The translations under genes were made by a program, and so were the position numbers. A stretch of DNA of 64,000 nucleotides from Ectobius pallidus (lineage: Eukaryota > Arthropoda > Insecta > Blattodea > Ectobiidae). The stretch lies in NCBI GenBank assembly GCA_964059195.1, contig CAXKWD010000007.1, positions 151,453,769-151,517,768 on the forward strand, read 5' to 3'. Positions 1 to 12,889 of the stretch are shown piece after piece. The notes under the pieces are model-generated. The model did no database searches, was not told where the DNA came from, and saw nothing but the letters and a program-made list of their open reading frames with translations. How positions within the stretch are numbered: the stretch's first letter is position 1; every line of letters begins with the position of its first letter.

Positions 1-1107
1 AATGGTTTGTTTGAATTTTTATTATCAGCGATATTTCTTAAGTTAAACCATAAATATTTTACAGCTGGTGATCCCTGCTTCGCCCGCCATTATTAATTGA
101 CTCCAGGATTTTAAAGAAATTTTCACTGGTAGTTTATTAAAAATGTTTGTGGTTCAGAGCTATGAAAATTGTAAGTAAAAATAAAATTATAATATTTGTT
201 CATTGTGTTAATTTCACTTAGGCTTTATATAATAAAGAAACGATTTTCCTAATTTTGTACTCTTCGTGAAAGTTTAGACTGCGAGAGACGAACATCGCCG
301 AGTATCCCCGATGTTTCACGAAGCGGGCGAGCGAGTGAGCACGCTATTTAGGGCCGTTGAATTGTATAAGAGTAGATGTTTCTTGGGTTGACAGCCAAGT
401 TTGAAGAACTAATGTATCCGACGTTTCAAAGGCGCTCGCTGCCTCCATCCTCAGTCATGGTCCTGCGAACTCTGCCTCCAGCGGGCTGGATGCCAAACAG
501 TGTTTCGTAATATTGCTTCATTTCTGTCACGGAAGGCCTGATCGAAGAGGTGAAAAAAATACCAATTTTATATTACCATTTTTAATTGCCAGGCTTCCTC
601 TTGCAGGAATAGGCCTCCTCCAGTTTATTGTGAATTTCTGTAGGCTATATTCTGTTTCAGTAGATTAAATAACATTTCGAAACACATAGAAAACATTTGA
701 AAGTAAAATGGTTAAAATATGGTTAATGGTTAGATTAAGATTTTATTTCTCAAATGTAGATAAAATAACCCTTATACCATTTTCATTAACAGTTACTGAA
801 TCGATTCAACTAAAACTTTGTTCTCGTTTAGGCCATAATATATCCTCTGGGTACAGTTGTTTATCTTAAATTAAGTATTGAAATTATTAAAAATAAACGG
901 CAGAAATTTTAAAAGTCAATATAAATTTGCAGGATAAGGTAGGCCTATTTAATAAACTATGAGCCTAATCATTGGGTTAATTTGTTTTCTGTGCAGTCCG
1001 GCGCGGATTTATAAGAGATGTTGAAACTCTCCAAATAAAATTCAGTAACATTCTGCTATTAATTTGAAGATTATCATAATAAAGGCAAAGAGATTCTATG
1101 TATTTAC
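1..1107. other. No gene seen; presumed receptor intron
   Basis: The DNA is mostly AT-rich. A GC-richer block at about 264-560 with no open frame may be a dispersed repeat. I looked for the missing receptor exon (ligand-binding helices 9-12) on the minus strand and did not find it. Confidence 0.5.
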
Positions 1108-1263
1108 CTGCTTTGAACAATACGAGAGCCTTGAGACAGGCAAACTCCGTGTGGTCCACCCTGAGCATTGCGAAGCGTGAGATGGTGTCCCTCAGTCTTC
1201 TGGCGTCTTCTTCCAGAGCGCTGTGTCTGCTGACAGGAGCCACTGCTCCGCTCACGAGCGATT
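1108..1263 (-). CDS. Nuclear receptor exon 8: LBD helices about 6-8 (last exon in window)
   Basis: Acceptor TTTTATCTTAG|AATCGC and donor AAAGCAG|GTAAATA. It codes for a short linker, then [18 protein letters not shown], then [23 protein letters not shown](L/M)KALVLFK is a hallmark of NR2E receptors. It ends in phase 1, where a Glu-Thr-Arg-Gly sequence would be expected next. No exon for helices 9-12 was seen in 1-1107, so the gene continues to the left. Confidence 0.94.
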
Positions 1264-4200
1264 CTAAGATAAAACACAGTATTAATTATATAACGAAATA
1301 GGGCTGTCACTAGTCTGACTTTAAGTTCTCTAATCATGATTAATTATCATTAGTAGTAGAATTATTTTGTCCACCACTGTGGAGTAGTGCAGTGGTTCTC
1401 AAAGTATGGTCCGCAGACCCCTGGAGGTCCGGAGGTATGGTTTGAGGGGTCCGCGGGACATTTTTGAATCTTAATTTATACAACACTCGTACCAATAACA
1501 CCCGCTATTTCTGCGAACAAAAATTTTTTATTCTTATTACAAAATGTGTAGGTGGCGTATGCGTATTTTTTTTAGGGGTCCTCAATGACAACATTATTAT
1601 TAAAAGGGTCCTCGAATATAGGAAGTTTGAGAACCCCTGGCGTTGGGGATGCGTTCGCTTTTCTCACGCAGCGGCCCGGGTTCGATTTCTGGTCGGGACA
1701 AGTTACCCCACCTGGGGTTTTTCCTCACCTGTGAGTCAAATGTCGGGTACCTTTAGGCCCCTTTAGGCTCTTGTGATATAATTTACCCCATGTTCAGAAT
1801 TTAAAAAAAAATGAAAATATCGTTAGAGCCGTTTTCGAGAAAATCGCGAAAAAAGGAAATTTTCTTCATGCAAAGTCCCCAAACAAACAAATGAATGTGT
1901 GGAGGATGCTGGTGCACCTCCCAACCAAATTTGTTGATTTTCTCACGAACAGCTGCAGCAACATGGGTCACCGTTGGACTTTTATTTGTTTGGTCCCATG
2001 CAAAAAAAAATCCTGGCCAATAAACGCTTTGCGTCAGATGTAGAAGTGAAAACAGCAGTCCGCAGATGGCTATACTCCAACCGAACGAACTTCTATGATC
2101 AGGGTATTTTGAAATTGGTATCACGATGGGAGAAATGTGTCGAGGAACTTGGCGACTATATAGAAAAACAGACAAAAGGTGTACCTTCATGTGTGCATTT
2201 GTTTGTAATTGTATCTGTTAAACTCCTTGTAAAAAAAAAAAAATATTGTGCGTTACTTTTCAGCCTACCAAGTATTAGCCTACCTTCGTCCACAGGTAGA
2301 GTCCACTGCGCTGCACTGAGTACGAAAAGTTCACTCCAGGCTTCCTCCAGTAGAATTGCCTGATCTCGAAATGTTAACTGAAACATAGACAACATTAGTA
2401 TGAACCTTACATTGAACGATATTAGTTCAATCAACTTAGATGGAGGAGTGGAGCATAGATCATGGCACAACTATTTACCCATGTAAAAGGCGATGGTGCC
2501 ATGAGATGTTGTTTGTCACGGGAGAGTGTGGCTTCAAGAATCAATCCTTTGATTCTAATACAGAAGAGAATTATAAAAATTTGTTTAAAAAAGCCTATAG
2601 AATATCCAACAGAATTGATATTTCCTGAATTGAATGTGATGACTGTAGAACAAATTTATAAGCTCACACTTTTAAAATACTTTCACAAATACCGCAACGT
2701 ACATGTATCGGATCCTCATAATTACAATACTAGAAGAAATAAAACATTGCCTTTAATAGAACCAAAATACTTCACCTCTTCTGGCTCTAAACATAGCATT
2801 TATTATGGTCCAAGACTCTATAACTCTATAATTAGGTCACATCCAGAAATAGTACATATGAACAACAAAAAATTCAATAAGTTTATCAAAAATCTTATTT
2901 CATAGTTCAAAGTTACTTCACTCTGTACTTAGTAGACAATTAAGGAACGATTTTATTTGTAATAACTCAGGGTTTCAATTTTTGTTCTTACTACTTTTCC
3001 TTTTTTCTTTTTACTATTCTGTTCTTTCTTTTTTATTATTATTTTTTAGGTATTGATTTAATATTATATTTTCTTTATATATTGTATATTTGTATAAATT
3101 TGTATAAATAAATATAAATATAAGGACACATCATGTGGTAGCATTGTGATGTACGGTTATACGAATAGAGGCGATGGTAATTCAGTAGTGAATCAGAATT
3201 CAGTTGTGCCGAATGGCTATGACAAGACGGGAACAGCATTCTTACGTCTACTCACTATCCGAGAGAGAATTGCCAGAAAATACCACAAGGAGATGGTGGA
3301 AGCCCGACCGTAGCAAGGCCCTTCTGCGCCCTTGGCGAGTTTGACAAATCTGCGCCCTCCAATACTGGGGGGGGGGGGGGTCTGAATTTTTTTTAAGTTT
3401 CTGTAACATTTTTTATTATTTTAATATAAAAACTCTGTTATTATCAAAGAAAACCTAAACCTCAATTTGAAAATGAACGTATTGGACTTTCAAGGTACTA
3501 AAATCTTATTTTCAGATGATTGAACTACGTGTTAATTAAAGAACGTTGCATGACTGCTTTTTGTTTGTAGACAATCGGCATAATACTACAGATAGTTCAC
3601 GTGCAGTAATTTTTAATAACCTGAAAGATTTCTTCCATTAACGTGGAATTTTTATTGCTTCATAAATTGCACCAGTCTAAAAAAGACGGGATTTTTCATG
3701 GTTAATTTTGCGCCCTCTTTGTACCTGCGCCCTTGGCGGGGGCCCATCTCGCCACCGCCTAGCTACGGCCCTGGGTGGAAGTATTGGGAAATAAAGCCCA
3801 TCCGTATCGAACTTTAAGGGTTCATGGAGTGGATATGAGTGCTTTTATGCTTCCAACTACCGCAATACATTAAAGTGGCACGATGCAGTTGCGTATGGAT
3901 GTTTATGGGTGTCTGATTCCTCCAGTATCCTACATTTAGTAGGCCTACCCATAATCTGCATTATACATACATTTTTATACACTGCCATTTCGTTTGTAGG
4001 CCTATATTTCAAAATTTTAAAATAATCTCACACTTTCAAAATAAAAAAAATAGTCGCCATGGCTTATACCCCATCCGTCGTATTAATGTGTGGTAAATTG
4101 CAACCCTGAATATAACAAATAACCCTCATATAACATTACAACCTGCTAGGACCCACAAAAATATCATTGTACGGAGATTTGACTGTACATTTAAAAAGAA

Positions 4201-4268
4201 ACATTGGGTACTTAATGTTTTACTTTAGTTTCTTACAGGAATATGCAAACATATAATTCTCTCTCTCA

Positions 4269-4336
<68 letters not shown>

Positions 4337-7249
4337 CTATTTTCTGTTTACCGACGTGAATTTTGTTACGCTTATTTTCCTAGAGAGGGCAGATGGACGG
4401 GTGGTAAGCCCATCGCCCCTTAACCCCCCTCCGGAAACTAAGGTATTACTTGGACATGAAAGGGCCGAGAAATTTTGTCCAGAGGCTCTAATTTAGGCCT
4501 GGAGTTTTTTACGTGCCGTAAAACTACGACGCGGGCCCCCGATATGCAAACATGGTAGGTCGAAAAACACGAAAGTATACGGCAGTAACGCTGTAACTTC
4601 CCCAAAATTATAATATATTTTTTAAATTACGTATTTACTATTTATTAATGTATCTTACCTGTAGAAAAGAAGGGATACTCCGTGCCCATTTGACTGCTAG
4701 GAAGAGAAGTTTGGCTGCCGATTCATAAACGTTCTCTGCCGGCAGAAGTGTGAGACACGTCAAGTCTAGGGGACGTAGTGCATATTGACGGCTAAGAGAT
4801 GGCGTGGGTGTTACTGTTCCAACTTCATTTCCCCTGCAGCCATTACTCGACCTTCCTTCACAAACATCTGCCAAAAATAAGGGACCCTAAGTTTACTACT
4901 CGTACAGCAAAACTAGATCTGGGATTTTAGGCTCTAAAAAAATTAGTTTTAGGCACAAAACTATGCTTTAAAAATGTGTAAATAGACAGAAAATAGACTT
5001 TAAAATACTACAATATGCTCTTCAACTGTAACATGATCTTTTTTTACTGTAATAAGCGTTGTATACCTATTCCTAACAGAAATAACTGCAAAATTAAGAC
5101 AGTTAAAAATACATTTATCAAAAACAGTTTTGGACTATATGAAAAATTGACACAGTATGTCCCTTCTTACTGTATACTATGTCGTATACCTGCTACTTGT
5201 TTTGAGCGAATCCTCCCCGTCAGTCAGCATCCCTTTGGCGACAATTGTTTGGGAAAATCAAAGTTTCTGTCAAAAACCCACCCTCTGCTGTTCTGCTCTT
5301 CATTCATGGATGTCCATTAAATGATTGTAAAAGTTACAGAGGTTGAATTTTATTGTAAATGTACAAAATAGGCATTTTAGGCACTAGAATAGTGAAAATA
5401 GGCACCAAAAGTCCAAATAGGCATTTTAGGGCACTATAAAACTCTATAAATATAAGTGATTTATCATGAAATGTCAACATATTTAGGAATTTTTAAGTTG
5501 AAATAAGGAACAAAATAGGCATTTGCCTTAAAATCCCAGGTCTAACAATAAGCATAACGAATGGTAACTTATAGGCCTAGTACTATTTTAATATTCTCTA
5601 TTAACCGAGTGGAAGTCACGATGGAAGTGACAAAGAGCAACGAACCAATTACAATTACCAATCCTATTTCATATATGACAATTATGAAAATATCATACTA
5701 AAACAAATATAGAAAAGACTGTAGTTAATAGGGATAGTTATTGTAGGCCTAAATAGGTTTTTTTTTTTTTTTTGACCAGGGAACTCGAATTTGAGGTCGT
5801 TTTTCCCAGGCGGGGCTTTCTAACTGTGGAATTCACGACAAAGCCGGATTTTTAGCTGTTTAATCATAATTATTATTAATTGTTTAGTTCATGAATGATC
5901 CGCGTGTAAGTGTTAACAAATATATTGTTTTAATTATTTTGCTCTTAAAAATATTTTAAGATCTAGCGATTTAATTAAAATCGCGGGCGAAGCCGCGGGC
6001 ACCTTGTTTACTTACTTACTCAATGGCAATAGACAATTCCTCAGCAAGCTGAAGGAATATTATATATTTTATGGAACCCGAAGATTCATTACCGCGCTTA
6101 CCTGAGCCCGCCATTCAACCCTATTCTGTGCTAACTCTATCCAGTCATCCCTCGCAAATCTTACTTCCCTTAAATATATCCTAACATTGTCCTCCCACCT
6201 ACGACTAGATCTTCCAGGTGGTCTTTTCCCTTCGGGTCTCCCAGTCAAAACTTTTGAGATATGTCTTTCCTCCCCCATGCGCGCAACATGTTCAGCCCAT
6301 TTCACCCTCCATGATTTAATTACCCTTGCTATACCTGGTGGGTAATTAAATGACGGAGGATGAAATGGGCTGGACATGTTGCGCGCATGGGGGAGGAAAG
6401 ATATATCTCAAAAGTGGGCACCTGCTAGTGTTAAATAAGATAAGAAGAAAGCAAACATCAGTTCAAATCTTACCTTTAACTTCTGCGTTGTTATTTTCAT
6501 TTTCTGAAAATGCTTTGGCCTCTTCTGAACTTGTAACTTCGTCCTCTTTAGCGCTGGCTGCTGAAGATGGCATTTGTCGACTGGATTGTTGGGGAAAACT
6601 GCTGGAAGCAGTTGGTGATATCGGAGGAGACCCCAGAGTGTGTAATTGGAACTGCAAACCTAAGGAAATGGAATACAGCCATTTCATAATTACGGGTGGG
6701 ACGTTCTAGCAAATTATAACAACTACTTTTGTTTATTACTATCATAAATAATAAACTTGAATTGGTTCTTCACATTCTGTAAAATTTACAATGCCTTCTC
6801 CTCCACACTACATGCAAAGCATTATTTAAAATGTATCTTAAATATTTTAAATTTGTTTTTCAAAATCTGTTACGGGTGGGACATAATTTGGACACTGATT
6901 TTAATGATGCAAAACAAAAGCTCATTTTCTGTTCTGCTATTACTGTTAGGGTCTTAATGTTGTTATTAATGAAGGTATGAGGGATTAAATACAAATTATA
7001 AACTGTTTCCAGGTTGTCAGAACATTTATTTAACTCATCAATAATAATTTAACAAAATTATCACTGTTACGGGTGGGACAAAAATTCCCTTGTTTGTTAT
7101 TTTACATAGTAATTAACCACACATATTTTTTGAAGTTAATCTTATACCAAATTGTACCTTAAGATGTATATTTTCTCAAATGAAAATGGACATAGCTGAT
7201 TACTCTTGACTACTTGGTATTAAAGAGTGTTAAAATCATGCTAAAAGTG

Positions 7250-7286
<37 letters not shown>

Positions 7287-10200
7287 CTCAACGCAATAAA
7301 TAAGTAAATCGACAGATTTTACACATGGAACCACTTCAGATACACCAAAGTCCTTAAAATTCAGAGAATTTGAGGGTTTAAACTTATTTTTGACCACCCA
7401 ATTATAATAATTTTATAACTTCTCTCTTTGAGGGAAAAATTCCCATATTTTATGAAATGGCTGAATACTAAATATTTCCGTCTACTTTTTTTCTTCCAAA
7501 AGTGAAGCAGGGTTACTAAGTCTGAACAAAACTCGACGAATCAAAATTGTACAGACCTAAAGGTGCCGTGAATGCAGAAGCAGTTTGCTTAATGGTGGCA
7601 AACGGTAGAGATGCTGTTGCAACCGTTGCAGGGTTGTATGTCAACAGTTGTTGTTGTAGATACGCGGCAGCTGCAGCTGCTGAGTTGTGCTGCAGTCCGC
7701 TGCAAAGCGCTGCTGCTGGGGTTGGAACACTGCTGAAACATAGGCACATTATGAAAAAAACTTACGTGAAATACAAGGCTTTCTCTAACCTAACTTGGGT
7801 TTTTCATAGTTACTCGATCTCATACTAAAAAATAAAAAAACAAAACTCCATGGCGCTACATCCCTGGAGGGACTTGGCCTACCACTCGACCGCTGCGTCA
7901 TCTACCGTAGGCAGATGGTAGGATTGGGGGGCATGTGATCAGCATGCCGACACCCACGGCCGTTAATGGTGGTTTTCATGGCCGGAACCGCTACTTTTCT
8001 ATCAAGTAGCTCCTCAATTTGATTCACGAGGCTGAGTGCACTCCTATCAGACCTCCCTACCTCAGAAAAATCCGAGGAGGTACCGGCAATCGAACCCGGG
8101 CCGACGGATCTGTAGTCAGCGACGCTAACCACAAGACCACGCCGGCGGACACTCGATCTCATACTACGAGGACATATTGCGAGAGTGGGTATTCACTAGA
8201 AACCGTGTTGTTTGAGGCAAGTCTTCCATTCAAGCCTGAATTTGTAGACGAATTGCCTATCTTATTACTAGAAACCGAATGTTTGGCATTGAAACACTTC
8301 AAAATAGGTTCCTTCTTTTATCCCTTAAACGTATTAGTCTATGTATCCTAGGCCTATATGATACAATAGTTTCACTTAAATGTATAATGAAATAATCAAA
8401 AAGAAAGTGAAAGAAAAATACAGAGTGTTAATAAATAACACCGAAATATTTTACCTGTATATAGAGGGGACTTAGACAATCAACTTTTATTAGGAGATTT
8501 TGCACTATGACGTAAAATGTGTATGCTACAGGGCATTAAAGTCATAATTTGGTGCTTATAAATCAATAATTACGCGAAATAGGGTTAAAATGTTCATTAA
8601 ATTGACTTCATGCCTTCCTAGTGATCGATAAAAACCTGACTCTTAATCAGTCGTCAACAGCTATATCATGATTTAGTGTTTCCATAATCTGCAAAATTCA
8701 CAGACTAATCACATGACTGGTCGCCATTGCATTAGTCTTTTTTAATTCATAACTACTGACTACAGTGTTAACAACAAGGTTTCTTTGTTTTGCATTTTTT
8801 TCTAATGTTAGAAGTCAGTGGCGGCCATGCCCTGGGAGATTTTCTGTTGTAACTGGAAAAATTGAATCCATAGAGCAAAAATCTCCCGATAAAAGTTGCT
8901 TGTCTATGTCTAGGTAAAATATTTCGGTGTTATTCATTAACACCATGTATAAATTCATGTGTACTGGATAAGTTATAAGAAATAATTTATGTTCCTAATC
9001 ATAGTGTTAACCGTTTTCTTAGCAGTCCGGCATAGTTTTATTTTTGCATCGCGCACTTAATGTTGCATGTATATCCAGTTTTTATTTCTAAGAAGCTCTG
9101 TAGTCAATTAGATTTGAATTTAAAACAAACTTAAATGTCTGGATATACAGGGTCCGTCAATGAAACGGGATGATGGAATGAAGTAATTGTTTGTTGAACA
9201 AAAACTTTTTTAATATCTTCTTACTAAATAATCAATAGTACAAGAATAGCCATTTTGGGTACAATACAAAAAAAAAATATATTTTTTGAACACTACGCCT
9301 ACCAAATGCCCCCCATTGCAGTTAAGGCATTCTTGGAGCCTGTCCTGGAAGTTTTGCTGCGATGTTTTCAGGCGTTCGAACAGTTTTTACACTCCCGCCT
9401 TTTTTTTTAGACGTCAATCCCATTTGCTCGAGGTTCTTTATCCATGTTCGAATCACATTATCTGACGGTATAGACTGGTTACGCGGTATGTTAAATGACG
9501 TCGAAAAGCACGTTGAGTTTGCACCAAAACTTTGACCTTTTTGATAATTCGCTTTCACTACATAACCCCATTGTCCACCTGTCCAACAATCCATTGAAAC
9601 TAATGGTAATTTGTCCAGATTGTGACGCGCCAGTTGCCTTCCCCCCCACTACCGCCCAATTTTGTCTCATGGCCACCTACAATCATCCCGTTTCATTGAC
9701 GGACCCTGTATAACACCACATAAATCTCGTGTGTTAGAAACAGAGTGGTATCGTAGAACGTATTCTGGTATGGGCCTACAGCCTATAACAAATGCGAATC
9801 CCTTTCTGAAATAAGCACCATTCTTCAAGACTGTATAAGTTATACATAATATTTTCAGGTAAAACCACAATTAATATAATTAAATTGATATAAGTAACCG
9901 TCGTGCAAAAAATAGCATGCAGCACACGGACCGTAAAGGCATTTACGGGTCTCGAAAACTTAAAAACCCGAGGCGCATCCTCGACCCGTAAACGTGCCTT
10001 ACGGCACTTGTATCGCAATATACTAAAGTGCCAGATTACAAGATTACTTGGAGGAGGAGGAAAAAATATATATAACCTATGCTGTGTCCGTCTGTGTTGA
10101 CTGTAACGGATTGAAATTTCCAAAAAGTTCAGATTTTTAAATTGTTAGCCCCCAAAAAACATTGTCATTTCTTTGTATAAAAATTGATACTCACCCTAGA

Positions 10201-12843
10201 CCGGTGCACAGAGTGGCAGTAGTGGGTGGTATCTCCAACAACCCTGGCGGGGCTCCTCCGGGGTGATATAGGGTTCTCCTGACACCCCCATAGTGGTGGT
10301 GGTGATGTGACAGTGGATTCCGGGGCGCTCTTTCATGCTGCACGGCTGTCAACATAAACACTACTCTAGTTCTCATGACAATTGTTTTTATTAACATTTC
10401 ATGCCATCTACGAGGCGCGTCCATAAAGTAAGTTTTCCTGGGGCCGTTTACAGAAACAAAACACAATTTCATACACACAATTCCAACATATGAAGCAAGT
10501 GTTCAGCTATTATTCAACATATAGCCACTGAACAACTTTTGAACGCCTATGGATTTGAACCACTGTGTGACAAACATCTCCGCTTTTCTGACATTCTCTG
10601 TCATTTCCTGTCATTTCTTTAGGTATAGGAAAAGATGGAAATCATGGGGAGCGAAGTCCGGGCTGTAGGGTGGATGTTTAAACATCTCCTAGCAAGTCTC
10701 CTGCAGAAGTTTGGCTGGGAGGTGTTTAAACATTCACCCTAAAGCCCTGACCTCGCTCCCAGTGATTTCCATCTTTTCCTACACCTCACGAAATGACAGA
10801 GAATGACAGAGGGGCGAAGGTGGTTGTCACACAGTGGTTCAAATCCCAGGCGGCACACTTCTACGAAACAGATGTTCAAAAGTTAGTGCCACGGTAAGAC
10901 AAATGTTTCAATTCCAGTTTTGAATATGTTGAAAAAAAGCTGAACACTGACTGTGTCTGTTGCAATAAATATGTCCTTGAAATTGTGTTTTGTTTCTGTA
11001 AACGGCCCCAGGGAAACTTACTTTATGGACGCGCCTCATATATCTTTATGCTATGATCAGAGTGTTAGACATGGTACGGAGAATCACAAAAGAATTCATA
11101 CAATTTTAAATATAAAACATTATTGGATCTAGAAATTAACAATGAAGACATATAAAATATGTTTTTGAGATATTCAGTGACAATAGGCTTGAATTACACC
11201 ACCTTTAAATTATGTTTAGGCAATAGCTTCATTCGGGTTTTCATATGTTTCATTCCAATTTCGGAGAAGATAAAACACTTAAATATTATTTAAACACATA
11301 ACTTACTTTATTAAGTGCCAGAATGGTACTTTATGAGATTGTGTGGGGGTCGGGAAAATGTCTGTCCGTCTATCCGCGTGTCTTTATTGGACTTTTATGA
11401 AACTTGGTATACGCATTTGTAATGTCCATTTGATGAAGCCTATTGATTTTGGACCAAATCGGTTGACCGGTACCGGAGTAATGCTCAGTTTAGAGCCTAT
11501 TTTATGTTAATAGCCTATATGAGAAAAAATTTATCAAATGCAAATCATTTCTAATGACAGCATATATATTTTTTTTTTACAGAGTTCATATATGGCTTTG
11601 GAAGTTGCAATACATATAGCTTTGAGAAATAACGCTACCCACATATTCCTTCACATACATAGGCGTAGCGAGGGGGGGGTTTTGGGGGTTTGAACCCCCC
11701 CCCCCATTGATTAAAAAAAGAAAAATTGTATAATTTTTTAAGTCTGCCCATAAATTGCTTAATACAAGTATAAAGCGTGGGAAGCTTAAAACTCGTTATT
11801 TTGCGTCTTAATTTTTAAAATTTTCCGGGGAAGGGCCCCCGGAAGCTTAAAACTTGTTATTTTGCATCTTAATTTTTAAAATTTTCCGTGGGAGAACCCC
11901 CGGAAGCTTAAAACTCGTTATTTTGCATCTTAATTTTTAAAATTTTCCGGGGGAGGGCCCCCGGACCCCCCTCTCCTTCCATACTCGCCAGACCCCGCGG
12001 ATGTTATAACCCCCCCATATGGTCGGCCTGGTTACGCCTATGTTCACATATGCTTATCAAACTGGACCTTGTTCTTACGTAAGCCCTGCTTAATGAATCG
12101 ATCTGGAGCTTAACTCGGAAATCTATTAAAAATAAGTTATTTTCTATATATCTTAATTGAAATTATCACTGATTAAACAAAAGCATTCTGGAATTTTGTT
12201 ACATCAGTTTACCTGTTTTTATTAATAAATCAATAAATCAGTGCGGTCCGCTAGTCTTTCACCAAAAAGAAAATGGCCCTTAGCTAAAAAAAAATCCCTT
12301 TAGACAGGCCTACAGGCTGAGGTAGATTTTGAAGTGCTTTTGGTTTAATTTATTGTCGCTGCGCAGCAACTCTTCTTCTTTAGCCTTGGAATGACAAACC
12401 CGCAATAATAACTGCAAAAAACGAGGAAAGAACACTTTTTCAAACATTCAAATCTCGCCTTATATGAGAGCTATCGAGAAACGAATTATTGATTTATGGA
12501 GTACTCATGAAGAGCTTTTCAACGATAGGCTACCCCGCAAGACGTGGTTTCAAAATTTTAGAATTTTCATCCCATCCCCACTCGTACCCCCAAAACCCCC
12601 GAATCGTTGGTGTCACTGTGAACTTCATAGGGCGTACTCTAATTTATTTAAAAGTTTCCCTCTATACTTCATAGGGGCCGAGAATTAAAGTTTTCAAAAT
12701 TTCAACCCCCTCCTCCGGCCCACCCCCCTTGGGCCAATTTTGCTCAATAACGAACTTATCTGAGCTATTGGGCCTAGAAATAACATAATAAAATTTGGTT
12801 CAAATGTCTTCAAAATTACGTGTAAAGATATATATATATATCA

Positions 12844-12889
<46 letters not shown>

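Noticed and set aside
413..560. Possible receptor 3' exon on the minus strand (PSVTEMKQYYETLFG)
   Set aside because: No resemblance to nuclear-receptor helices 9-12, and the sequence looks like a dispersed repeat with stops in other frames.
8019..8351. 110-residue plus-strand frame
   Set aside because: It covers the antisense strand of a SINE and its flank; shared with other SINE copies.
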